The notes below the pieces were generated by a model. That model was not told where the DNA came from. It saw only the letters and a program-made list of their open reading frames with translations, and ran no database searches. Source: Hydnum rufescens UP504 (Eukaryota; Basidiomycota; Agaricomycetes; Cantharellales; Hydnaceae). Taken from it: a stretch of 64,000 nucleotides of DNA. Position 1 is the stretch's first letter, and the number at the start of each line of letters is the position of its first letter. The translations under genes and the position numbers were made by a program. Shown one piece after another: positions 21,877 to 32,149 of the stretch. The stretch spans positions 1 through 64,000 of the forward strand of contig MU129041.1 in NCBI GenBank assembly GCA_014904985.1. The letters run 5' to 3'.

Positions 21877-24134
21877 ACCACACACCCGCTGATGTGGGTG
21901 TGTCATAAGGTAATTTTTGTCTCAGTAAATACAATAGCGCAAAAGAGTAGCCCAAGCTACTCTTTTTGCGCTACTGTGAATCTTTATACTAACGTAGCCT
22001 TTATTACTCCAGATCAAAACCAACGACAGGCTGCCCAATGAGTGGCCCAGGAACCACACCCGCTGCGGCGGGTGTGGTATATTTAAGGTGAGTCTCCTCC
22101 CCCCTAATAGATGCTGCTGCGCAAAAGAGCAGCGAAAGCTGCTCTTTTTGCGTCGCTTTTAATTTCTTAACTAATAATTCTTTATTCTAGGCTCTCGCCC
22201 GAACCACACGCCAAACGAACCCTCCCCCCCCCATCAGAAATGACAACACACCCACCAATGGAGAGTCGCAAATGCGACCCGCAAAACAAAACCCAGAAAC
22301 AAGGATGCACGACAGGGCCCAGGGACCCCAGACGAACCACACACCCGCTTCGGCGGGTGTGTGGTAATTTCAAGATAAGTATAATCGCGCAAAGGGAGCA
22401 GCGTATGCTGCTCCTTCTGCGTGGCTTTATTTTTTTATTTTTTTCTGTTACTAACACATTATTCCTAGATTTTCACCTGCCTACAACCCCCGCCAACCCC
22501 CAGACCAAAACCGAACGCACGGTACAAACAAGTACCACACACCCACTTCTGTGGGTGTGTGGTACAACAAGGTAAATTTTTGTTAAATTTCTATACGCAC
22601 AGCAATGCAAAAGGAGCAGCGCAAGCTGCTCCTTTTGCGTTGCTTCAAATTTTTTTACTAACATCACTATCATTGTAGGATTCAAATCAAACCTCCTGAA
22701 ACGACAACCCACCCCAATGGACACCCTTCCGTATGCAAAACCGAGTACAAAGCACGCGACTGGGGTGCAAAATCGGTACCACACACCCACTTCGGCGGGT
22801 GTGTGGTGATATTAGGTATGTCTCATCCCACTGGTGCCAAAAGAGCAGCAGAAGCTGCTCTTTTGGCACCTTTATTTTCTTTTTTTACTAATGGATTATT
22901 ATTTGTTGTTCTAGGCTCCTTTCCTTTGTGAAAACCCGCCCGACGAGCACACGGGCGAGCCCCCAGTATGCGCAGCCACCCAAGCCCAAAGGGCCCACCC
23001 CCCGAAACGAGGATCGACGAACCTGTGTACCACACACCCACTTCGGCGGGTGTGTGGTATTATTAGGTACATCTAATTGCATCGGTGCCAAAAGAGCAGC
23101 AGAAGCTGCTCTTTTGGCACCTCTGTTTTCTTTTTTTACTAATGTACTATTATTTATTGTTCTAGGTTCCTCCCCCCCGTGAAAACCCACCTGACGAGCA
23201 CACGGGCGAGCCCCCAGTATGCGCAGCCACCCAAGCAGAGAGGGCCTGCCCCCCGAACACGGCGATCGACGAAACTGCGTACCACACACCCGCTGCAGCG
23301 GGTGTGTGGTAATACCCTGTAAGTTTTCAATTACAAGACCTACGAAAGCACCAAAAGAGCAGCAGAAGCTGCTCTTTTGGTGCTTCCTTTGTTTTTTTTA
23401 GAAAAATTAACGTGTTATTTACTGATTGATCTAGGCCCTCTCCCAGCGCGAAAACCCCCGCACAACGCAACCCGATCCAAGAACCCGCAATCACAGTGCA
23501 AAAAACGAGTACCACACACCCGCTTCGGCGGGTGTGTGGTAATTTTAAGGTGAGTACAACCGCGCAAGAGGAGCAGCGTAGGCTGCTCCTTTTGCGTGGC
23601 TTTTCTTGTTTTTTTTTCTACTTAATGTATTATTTATTATTTTAGTTTGTCATCTGGACCCAACACCCGTGACCCCACCGAACGAACATGGGAGAACAAT
23701 GACCCACCCGCCAAACGAATCCCACGAACGGCAACGAGTCGAAACCACGATGCAAGCCCCAGATGAACCCCACACCCGCCGAAGCGGGTGTGGTGATCTT
23801 TAAGGTAAGTATATATGTACATGTCTGACTATGCAAAAGGAGCAGCAGGGGCTGCTCCTTTTGCCTGATTTTTCTTTTTTTAACTAACTTATTATTTATT
23901 ATCATAGGTATTCTCCTGAACCTGCATCCCCCAACCGAAGCCACGACCCCGCCGAGTGAAAACACGCAACCATGGGTGAGGGGGAACCCCAATGGTGAAG
24001 CGCGAAATGACGTCCCTGGTACCACACACCCACCCAAGTGGGTGTGTGGTGCTACTAGATAGTGGTTATTTTTATTTTTTTGTTCTTTGATTTCTATGGA
24101 CAGTACCACACACCCGCTAGAGCAGGTGTGTGGT
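21877..24134 (+). other. Right array: nine hairpin-intron units (plus strand)
   Basis: Intron-like segments: 21910-22012, 22088-22190, 22375-22468 (donor mutated to AT), 22572-22678, 22816-22914, 23067-23165, 23319-23434, 23550-23645, 23815-23907 (93-116 nt). Donors are mainly GTGAGT, GTAAGT or GTATGT; CTAAC/CTAAT branch-like motifs precede TAG/CAG acceptors. Internal hairpins: 21937-21971, 22119-22152, 22386-22422, 22602-22643, 22833-22870, 23084-23121, 23347-23384, 23562-23598, 23833-23864. Pre-donor hairpins: 21877-21905, 22053-22078, 22336-22365, 22534-22563, 22778-22807, 23029-23058, 23281-23310, 23511-23540, 23767-23793, and two orphan copies without an intron at 24021-24050 and 24105-24134. 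The exons around 22915-23066 and 23166-23318 are recent duplicates. Exon lengths (75, 184, 103, 137, 152, 153, 115, 169) keep no reading frame. Confidence 0.8.
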
Positions 24135-24185
24135 GCTACTAAGTAGTCTTTTTTTTTGATTTCTACGGAGTATGTGGTATACTTT

Positions 24186-24212
24186 TAAATAAATAAATAA
24201 ATAAATAAATAA
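24186..24212. repeat. (AAAT)n microsatellite
   Basis: TTAAATAAATAAATAAATAAAT run at the inner edge of the right terminal region of the hairpin element. Confidence 0.9.
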
Positions 24213-24439
24213 TAAGAATGAAACACGGGACTCCTGAATGAAACCCCGCTGACCCGGGGTAGCATAAGTATAATATAGTGATAATAAATAAATAATTATA
24301 AATGGAAGATATTATCCCCGATAAGCCTGTATGGCCTGCTGCAAGTCTGAGATTCTCTAAGTCCCAGTTTCGGCCAATTTTCGGCCATTTCGGCCAATTC
24401 TGGGCTAGGAGGTGAAATCATAAAAATGGCCATTTCGGC

Positions 24440-24521
24440 CGAAATAGTGATGGGACCTACTTAGGTACCATTATCTGCCCCGGAAGTGGTACCTAACTAG
24501 GTAGGCTTAGATGACTGACCA
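24440..24521 (-). repeat. Right terminal inverted repeat of the hairpin element
   Basis: Inverted partner of 19086-19180, ending TGACTGACCA, with the 34-bp palindromic block at 24462-24495 and TTTCGGCCGAAAT inside. Confidence 0.8.
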
Positions 24522-25304
24522 AGGTGGTTTTGTCTCATGTTTAATGTGATGTCCTTTGGATCTAGGATGTCTCGCTTCTTCCTCCATGTCCAAATCAAGT
24601 GTAGAGAACTCTTCCTCTTCCTTTGAGGAATCTGACAAAAACTCATCTTTGTGAACATCAATCTGTCATCATCATCATCATCATCAAGAACTTGGTACAA
24701 GTCTTGTCTAAGGCATAATTTGACCATGTGCATTACTTTGGTCATCAGCAGAGGACTCATCAAATCCATCCATCACTTTGAGTTTTGCAAGATAATGGCA
24801 ATCTCCTCACAGAATGAGGGGGGCTTAATGCCTTGCCAAAAATAATCATGTTTGTCTGTCTCAGACAGTGCTTTCCAATCTTCAAGAGATTTCATGATAA
24901 CCATGAACTTGTGAAAGTACTCATCAAATACCTTGACAGATGAGAGTCTTCATTCTTTCTGTACAAACTTGAGCAGATGATCGGGTCTGTAGTAAGGCTT
25001 TTCCTCTTCTGAGGGGTAAAATTCCAGAAGGCAAGACTTGAATGCTTTCCAGTCATCTTTGTAATATTTGTCCAAAGACTCAATGAACTGTTCTGATTTC
25101 ATATCACAATAGCAAGTAATTTGTTGTATAGTTTGAGTAGAACTGAGGCCAGCCACAGTGGCACACAACTCTTATTCCGCAAGGAATCATAACATTTGTT
25201 TTCCTTTGAATTGAGGGGCATCTCTGGAACATGGCCCAGGCATATGGGTGTACATTGTCATAGACATTTTTGTAATTGCTTGTAGAGTTTGTGTTCATTG
25301 TCAA
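24522..25304 (-). pseudogene. Second gag-like gene, N-terminal half
   Basis: Minus-strand pieces in order: NVYDNVHPYAWAMFQRCPSI, then QQITCYCDMKSEQFIESLDK, YYKDDWKAFKSCLLEFYPSE, EEKPYYRPDHLLKFVQKE, and after frameshifts an Asp/Glu-rich linker (24497-24769) including a (GAT)n run that encodes polyaspartate. The W-x-x-F-K-x-x-L-x-x-x-F core resembles retrotransposon gag. It continues, across the hairpin element, into the zinc-knuckle half at 18327-19085. Confidence 0.65.
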
Positions 25305-25347
25305 TGAAAAAAATCTGAATTGATATTCTTGTGGCCCCCTGTAAGGA

Positions 25348-26024
25348 CTATGGTTGCCATGGTCAGGTTTTGGTCAGGTTTTGCCCAATTTGGGGAAAAC
25401 CTAAACCTGACCAGGTTCCAAAATCACCCATGAGGGCAAAACCTGAACCTGACCTGAGGTTTGGTCTCATTCAGGTCAGGTTCAGGTTTAAACCTGGTTT
25501 AAACCTGAAACCTGAGGTATGAGGGAAACCAACATTTTCAGAGGGTACTACAGAATATCTAGGCCCTCTGCTCAAGTCTCTGCCTCTGCCACTCCCTTTA
25601 CACCCTGCTTTAGATCCACATCTCCTTCCTAGCCCCCTTTCACTTCAATTTACTGCTCACACATCTTCTGGAGATGGTATTTAGTCACTACATTCTGTCA
25701 TGTGACTTGTGACCTGCACCAATTACCTCATTTGATGGCCAAGTCATGTGACTTCTGACTCCAGAACTATAGTCACATGTGTAAATTGCCAGATTTGGTG
25801 CCAGAATAGTGGTCAATTTACATGGAATGGAACCTACACCCTACCTTTCAGGTTCAGGTTTAAACCTGGTTTGAGACTGGTTTTTGGATTCAGGGCAAGG
25901 GCAAAACCTGAACCTGACCTGAAGAAAATGAAATGAAACCTGACCCCAATGGAACCTGACCTGGGTCAGGTTCAGGTTTAAACTCAGGTTCCACAGGTTT
26001 AAACCTGAACCACAGCATCCATAG
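25348..26024 (+). mobile_element. MITE copy 1 (677 bp, 6-bp target duplication TAAGGA)
   Basis: Ends CTATGGTTGCCATGG...CAGCATCCATAG are imperfect terminal inverted repeats. TAAGGA flanks both sides (25342-25347 and 26025-26030). The inside is packed with short palindromes of CAGGTTTAAACCTG and GTCAGGTTCAGGTT type. No ORF. Near-identical inverted copy at 30872-31536. Confidence 0.9.
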
Positions 26025-26040
26025 TAAGGACCACCAATTT

Positions 26041-26201
26041 GTAAGCAGGATGGTTATGAACCAATCCAACTACTGTCCATGTCGTTGAGGAGAGGACAAA
26101 TGAAGGGAGCCATGGGGACAATTTGAATATTCAGGTCCAGGGAAATGAAGGTCTTTTTGGATAATAGAAAATCCCAATGAACAGTGGTTGCTCAAGGGAA
26201 T
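26041..26201 (+). repeat. Dispersed repeat, copy B
   Basis: Reverse-complement partner of 2387-2549, running GTAAGCAGGATGGTTATGAA to CTCAAGGGAAT. The MITE copy 1 inserted a few bases to its left. Confidence 0.75.
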
Positions 26202-27382
26202 AGATCAGTGTTACAAAATATAGATGTCAAGGCCACACCCTGAAGTTGTCCTCTTGACTATTCAGTCTTAATGCCACTGTACACAGTCTTGACAAGTGGG
26301 AAATCTCCTCCAGACAGTGGCAATACTTCAGTGCCTCAGACTGTGATAGGGGGAAAAACCAACTATTTACATGCTCCCTCCCCTTTATATACATTCCAGA
26401 CCACAATTAAAAATTCTTGAAGAAAAGTGGAGATAAGGGAAGTATAATGAAAAGGAAATGAAGCTAAAAGCTTCAAAACTGGTGGAGATATTCAAGAATC
26501 AAGTGAAAAAGCGGAAAAAACACACTTTACAAGGCATTACTCCCTTGAAACTGGATAGATTCCCTTAAGGAATAGTGAAATAGGTCACCCTGAGTGTCCT
26601 TTGCATCAGAATTAAGAGGGCCAGAACCAATTTGTTATTTGTGTTGGTGGAGCAAGGGGGAGTCATGAGGAGGGTGTTGTCTTGTGAAAAATGGAGTTCT
26701 TATCAGATCGTTTTTACCTTGGTATGGTTCAATGTACATTTTTAACAGCTTTCAGGGAATGGTAGTCATGAATGAATCAGATAAGAATTGGCTTTGAAAA
26801 TCAAGAAATACTCCTTCAGAGTCTGAATCATGAAAAGATAATTTTACAGGGACTGCATTTTGGATCCATTTGTCACATGTTTGGTACTGTTTGATAGGTA
26901 CAATTCGTATCTTTCTGGGCACAGTTGTTTTGAGTCAATCCGATCAAAACTGACAGAGAAATTCAAAAACTACTCCTTTAGAGTGACATAATTCCTTTTT
27001 GAATCATGTGATGGGTCTGCAGGTCCAGAATGAAGGCCAGGCACAGTCCACATCATTACATAATCACAATTCTTCACCCTTAAGGCAAAGGAACAATGTG
27101 GAATGATGGGTTTCAGATGTGTAGAATTTGGATTGCTTCTCCAATGAATGAACAGCTTGAAAATTAAGGATCAGATGGATGATCAATTCATTTGTTTGGT
27201 TGGAAAATTGGCTTCAGATAGGGTTTATACATAGCAGGGACTTATCCCTCCAACAACAGACACAGCCCATCAATCAGCCTCCACAGCCACCATCACTAAG
27301 CCTCACTAAGCTGACATAGCCATGTTACAAATCCTGTGCACACCTCCACATGGCTATGCCCCAACTTCCATATGCATCCCCC
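26202..27382. other. AT-rich non-coding stretch
   Basis: No ORF or repeat I can support. Virtually no CpG. Some CTCCTT(C/T)AGAGT-like strings recur (around 26810 and 26970), probably remnants of old repeats. Confidence 0.5.
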
Positions 27383-28240
27383 TTAGCACATATAGTTCCA
27401 AGGCAGTGTACACCTGGGTACCCCAAAGGTGTCAATGGAGTCAAAGGACTGTAGTGATGCTGAGGGAGCCAGGATTGGGAGGGGTGGTGAGGATTCAGGG
27501 AATGGGGGGGGAGTAGGAGGAGGAGGAGGAGTCTGGATTGGCAACTGCATTGACTCACACAGGGAGTGAGGGGACAAGAGGTGCTGACAAGGCTGCCAAT
27601 GCTGCCACTGGTTGATTACCCAGCCCACAGCCTGCTGGTCAAGGCCCAATAGTATGAGGGCAATAACAATAAGAGAAATGCCAATAATGGCAAGGATGAC
27701 AATAACCCCCTGACTGAATGGAGGGAGAGAGGAGATGAGAGCATTTGAAGAAGTAGGTGCCATATGATAGAGTCGACAAGGAATGATACTCTGACAGGTA
27801 AGTCCACAAGCAGAAGCAAATGTCAAGTTGATCCTGACACAATCTGTGTCACCTGGAGATGGTGATGCACAGCCATCTAGAACCTCCACCCCAATCTCAA
27901 GTGAACAAGTTTGCAGTCTACATGTGGCCAACTGATGGTCCCTACAACAAGCTTATTCAGTTACTTGCAAAGTGGGCAACAGAGGATGGGAGTTCTCATG
28001 TCCATGTGGAAAGGTCATCAATCCAATGAGCAGATGAAGTATTTGGTTATCATAATGATGGCTGGCAGCTGGTATTGGAACTACACTTAGATAAGCCTCA
28101 ATATCTACTTGGATAGCTATTATGTAATACTGGAGTTCTCTGGATTCATGTCCACATGTCTGCTTGTGCTTGCTTGCCTTTTCTGGGTGAAGTGCCCAAT
28201 GAGGGACAATAAGTGTTGTTGGTGAGTTCTTGCTCACCAT
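27383..28240 (-). CDS. Putative single-pass membrane protein, copy 1 (multi-exon)
   Basis: Minus-strand exons. The upstream piece (28240-27953) contains QTCGHESRELQYYIIAIQVD and IEAYLSVVPIPAASHHYDNQ. The downstream piece (27931-27383) contains CGLTCQSIIPCRLYHMAPTS, one strongly hydrophobic helix (VIVILAIIGISLIVIALILL), then QQAVGWVINQWQHWQPCQHL and a Pro-rich tail (TPPPPPTPPPFPESSPP). Cysteines before the helix suggest an outside domain and a cytoplasmic Pro-rich tail. I recognise no family. A GTAACTGAATAAG-type intron probably joins the pieces. A paralogous copy lies at 33530-34480 in the same orientation, so this is a duplicated unit flanking gene B. Start not determined. Confidence 0.5.
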
Positions 28241-28341
28241 GCACCTTTCACTCAGGTGCTTTGCACCTGATGCCTCCCCCCAAAAGTAAACTAATCATAA
28301 AGTTTCTGTGACTGCCTCCTCCACTCCCTTGTTCCTCTCAT

Positions 28342-31300
28342 GTGAAGATTGGACAACACAGTAAACAGCACAAGAATGCTGCTACTGGGCCTTCTACCCT
28401 TTGGATGGTGCAGAGGCCTCCATTCCAGAAGGTGAGGGATTGGAACCAGAAGTCTGCACTAGCAAACATCAAAGAAAGCCAACTGCAAAGGCTCAGCTCT
28501 TTAAAAGTGCTGCTATCCAGGCTCAGCAGAAAATCATCTCCAAAGCTCCTGCCATAACATCATCTTTGGTTTCCCATTGTTCCCTGACTCCCTCACCCAA
28601 TTCTGGACTCGAAATTGACCCTTGTTCCCCCACTTCCTCCCCAATTCTGGACTTGAAATTACCCTGCATTCTCATGCCATCTCTGTGGCTATGCCTTCAG
28701 TTCCCTTCAGGGTGCAGAAGGGGAAGAACAAATCAGCACCTGCAGCATGCTCTTCATCTGTGACCAATGTGCAGGGCAGGAAAAAAAAACTGGGTTCTGT
28801 GGCACATCTGCCATCCACAACCAGGATGGATGGGGGTATCAGAGATGGGAGTGCAGGTGTAAGTCACTCTGTTTTCATTTTGTTGGCCAAATTTGGATTG
28901 ATGCCCTTGGAATCAAAAAGGCATATTCATCTGATAATGTACCTAGGCCTCAAACCAAACAGAATCAGACCCAGCACAATGTCAATTCTTCTCTCAATAG
29001 TGATAAATCTGCAACACTGAGTGCACTGTCCAGAAGTCCCCAGCTTGTGTTGCCAAGATCTACCATGCCACAGAATGATTCCACATATTGCCTCTCCTCT
29101 GACCCCTCCAATAATGATAATGATTCACACACTCCTCCCAACACATTTGGCTCAAGTGATGGATTGATGCTAAATGAATCAACCCGGTCCATTGTCCCTA
29201 TTAGCAATGTTGAAGAGCCATCTCCAGCCACCACGTGAAAGAGGAGCAGAGTGGGCTTGAAGGCTACAGCCTACACCAAGAGTGTTTTGCCTCACAATGA
29301 GGGGGAATACCAAGATCCCAATTTCTGGCCTGGGAACCTACCTGTCACATCTTCCCAGCCCTTCTTGGCTGGAGTGATCTCTGAAGCCACTCTACATAAA
29401 GCTTGCTTGCTCAGGACTAAGTTTTTGAAGGATCTTGGTGCCCTAGCAGATGAGACCTGATACCCCTGGCTAAAACTTCTCAAGGCCACCCAGCTCAAGC
29501 TTGGTGATCATACTGAAGAGAGGGAGAAGGGCCAGTGCAAAAAGAATGCTTTCAATGGGTGGTTGCAGATGTACATGAAAGAGCACCCAAATCCCCCCCA
29601 GGGTGAAGATGGACACTGTAAGTTCACTTTCAATTAGGAACTCATTTACCATACAAACCTAATAGATGTACATCTCCCAGGCTGGCAATGCAACTACATG
29701 AAGGAGGTAATTGCCCCTGCTTGGTGTACATTCAAGCAGGAGCATGAAGTGATCAGTGACCTGGATGAGCAGTTATCCATTCTTTGGGCCAATATGGCCA
29801 AGACTGACAGTGAAGATATGAAGCTAGTGGCAAAAGGAGCAGGACTGAGTCATCTGATGGCTGCCAAACAGGATGGAATGGTGAAGTGAGTGAGTAAATT
29901 ATTTGAATGGATGTCAGTCATCTTGTACTGAACTCATCATCAGGCACAGTGCACTGCAGAGGTCAGGGTCCACACCATTATCCTCATGGTGACTGGGCAG
30001 GCACATGATGACAAATCTGCAGCACAAAATGGGGTCTTCTATGGATCTGATGCATCACAGTGGTTTTGGGCCACCATCAACAATCCCATTGGCCATATGC
30101 TCTGGCAATTCTATATATTTGTCGATAATGACACAATTCAACTTGAGCAAGCTGAGCTGAATCCTGGAGGTGTGCAGGTGACAGCATGGCATGCTGAACT
30201 TGTTGACATATTGAAGGCTAAGGCAGTGAGTGGGAAGCACTTGAAGGTATTATTAGGTAAGCATACATGTTCAAACTCTTGTACAAGTGCTGATGTGTGT
30301 ATCAGAGCCTTTTGTGACTCTCAAGGACAGGTTTGCATGGCAAGGTTTTGCTGATCTTCTTTATGGGCATCAACTCAAGATCCTAAACTGGGGAGTGGCC
30401 CCAGGATTTGTGAACCTAGATTGCAATGCTTCCAATTCTGTTGTCAGTTGGCACCTCCTGTGCTCTGAATTCCACATGGCACCCCAAAATATCATCATCA
30501 TTAGTGTTCATCAATGGAACACAGGTACATAGAACAGTCTCATTGTTTTCAACATTGTCTTACACATTTTGGAATAGTTGATTCAAAGAAGTCTCTCAAG
30601 GACCAGGGTTCTGTTTTGATCATGAGTGATTGTAATGGGGTTATCCTGATGCACACATGTTCATCTCAGTGGTACCTGGAGGACCTTGAATATTTGGAAA
30701 ACCCTGCAGTGGCAGCTGCAAGGAGGAGTAAATTCCCCATTCCAGGGAAGCCTGAAGGCAAGAAGAGAAAAAAGAAGGACAATAGGGCTATCCTTGATAG
30801 TATGGCTGCCATATCAGCACATAATGCCATGGCTGTTGATGCCCCAATCATAGCTGGTCAAGCTGATACTGCTATGGATGCTGCAGTTCAGGTTTAAACC
30901 TGTGAAACCTGAGTTTAAACCTGAACCTGACCCAGGTCAGGTTCCATTGGGGTCAGGTTTCATTTCATTTTCTTCAGGTCAGGTTCAGGTTTTGCCCTTG
31001 CCCTGAATCCAAAAACCAGTCTCAAACCAGGTTTAAACCTGAACCTGAAAGGTAGGGTGTAGGTTCCATTCCATGTAAATTGACCACTATTCTGGCACAA
31101 ATCTGGCAATTTACACATGTGACTATAGTTCTGGAGTCAGAAGTCACATGACTTGGCCATCAAATGAGGTAATTGGTGCAGGTCACAAGTCACATGACAG
31201 AATGTAGTGACTAAATACCATCTCCAGAAGATGTGTGAGCAGTAAATTGAAGTGAAAGGGGGCTAGGAAGGAGATGTGGATCTAAAGCAGGGTGTAAAGG

Positions 31301-32119
31301 GAGTGGCAGAGGCAGAGACTTGAGCAGAGGGCCTAGATATTCTGTAGTACCCCCTGAAAATGTTGGCTTCCCTCATACCTCAAGTTTCAGGTTTAAACCA
31401 GGTTTAAACCTGAACCTGACCTGAATGAGACCAAACCTCAGGTCAGGTTCAGGTTTTGCCCTCATGGGTGATTTTGGAACCTGGTCAGGTTTAGGTTTTC
31501 CCCAAATTGGGCAAAACCTGACCATGGCAACCATAGATACTGCCACTGACTCTCCCCTTGTGGTCAGCACCCCTACTATAGCCTCTACTGCTTATGTATC
31601 AACACAAGCAGATGTCCATGGTGATGGCAATGCTCTCTCCATGTCCATGTTTGATTCCTTTGTCACACCCAGGGGTAGTGTCATTGCACCTGCACATCCA
31701 CATCTAAGTGATGATGGCGCAATATCTATCAATCCTTTTGGGTCAGGTTCTTCACATACTCACACTGGCAGTGAGGCTGCTTCCTTTGACCTATCTCTCT
31801 TTTCTCCTGCTACTGAAAATGATTATAACTTCATCAGTGCTTATTGGGCACCTCAACATTTCTCAGCATCATCATCATCATCCTCTGCATCTGCCCCCCA
31901 CCTCTTCAATTGTATGTCTATGGAGATCAAACCTTTGCATACCATGGAGCACAATTTACCAATCCATCAGGGTCCAGGTCAACATCCTTTGAGAACCCAG
32001 CTTTGAATATCAACAACTATACCTCTTTACAGAATTTTGACATGCATGATTTCTCAGGGGTATGCCATATGGGACAGAGCCCCTGGGGAGCACCCAATGG
32101 GTTGAACTTTCATAATTGA
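28342..32119 (+). pseudogene. Decayed gene B, unknown function, split by a MITE
   Basis: Plus-strand pieces in order: Lys/Ser-rich N-terminus (28342-28860) ending at a GTGTAAGT donor with acceptor near 28950; Ser/Asn-rich segment to 29235; core with EGEYQDPNFWPGNLPVTSSQ, KNAFNGWLQMYMKEHPNPPQ and LPGWQCNYMKEVIAPAWCTF; a GTGAGT...CATCAG intron near 29887-29943; IILMVTGQAHDDKSAAQNGV; an intron near 30256-30304; DRFAWQGFADLLYGHQLKIL; lysine patch KPEGKKRKKKD (possible nuclear signal); the MITE; then a Ser/Thr-rich tail with NFDMHDFSGV ending at 32119. In-frame TGAs after PATT and after ADET fit lost CGA codons. Removing the MITE and one ATACTG joins GQADT to ATDSPLV in frame, so the gene was intact when hit. 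Confidence 0.55.
30872..31536 (-). mobile_element. MITE copy 2 (665 bp, 6-bp target duplication ATACTG)
   Basis: Inverted copy of 25348-26024. Ends CTATGGATGCTGCAG...CATGGCAACCATAG; ATACTG on both sides (30866-30871 and 31537-31542). It sits inside the coding sequence of gene B. Confidence 0.9.
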
Positions 32120-32149
32120 TAGTATCCTGTCTCTCTTTACCTCATCATC

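Larger units (their letters stand above)
19086..24521. mobile_element. 5.4-kb hairpin-intron element with terminal inverted repeats
   Basis: Both ends carry TGGTCAGTCA, 16 unconserved bases, then a conserved 34-bp palindromic block (19112-19145; 24462-24495) and a TTACGGCCGAAAT/ATTTCGGCCGAAAT-like subterminal motif, all inverted. It splits a gag frame: minus-strand gag reads ...HETKPP before the right end and AWTKQKKEES after the left end, in phase. No clear target duplication seen. Inside, left to right: (TTA)n, five leftward hairpin-intron units, a 650-bp palindrome, CAG/CAA and 14-bp repeats, nine rightward units, then (AAAT)n. No transposase or other credible protein is encoded, so it is non-autonomous or something new. 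It is rich in CpG while the surrounding transposons are CpG-poor. Confidence 0.8.

Noticed and set aside
21499..21955. Poly-Gln, poly-Cys, poly-Ala and poly-Leu ORFs
   Set aside because: All frames of a CAG/CAA repeat; no conserved flanking protein sequence.
19567..23870. Hairpins read as transcription terminators
   Set aside because: The stem-plus-T-run form looks terminator-like, but this is a eukaryote and the hairpins sit at a fixed place inside intron-like segments on both strands.
19086..24521. Interpretation as a Helitron, Crypton or CACTA element
   Set aside because: No Rep/helicase, tyrosine recombinase or transposase frame and no diagnostic termini (no 5'-TC/CTRR-3' ends, no CACTA ends). 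Left unclassified.
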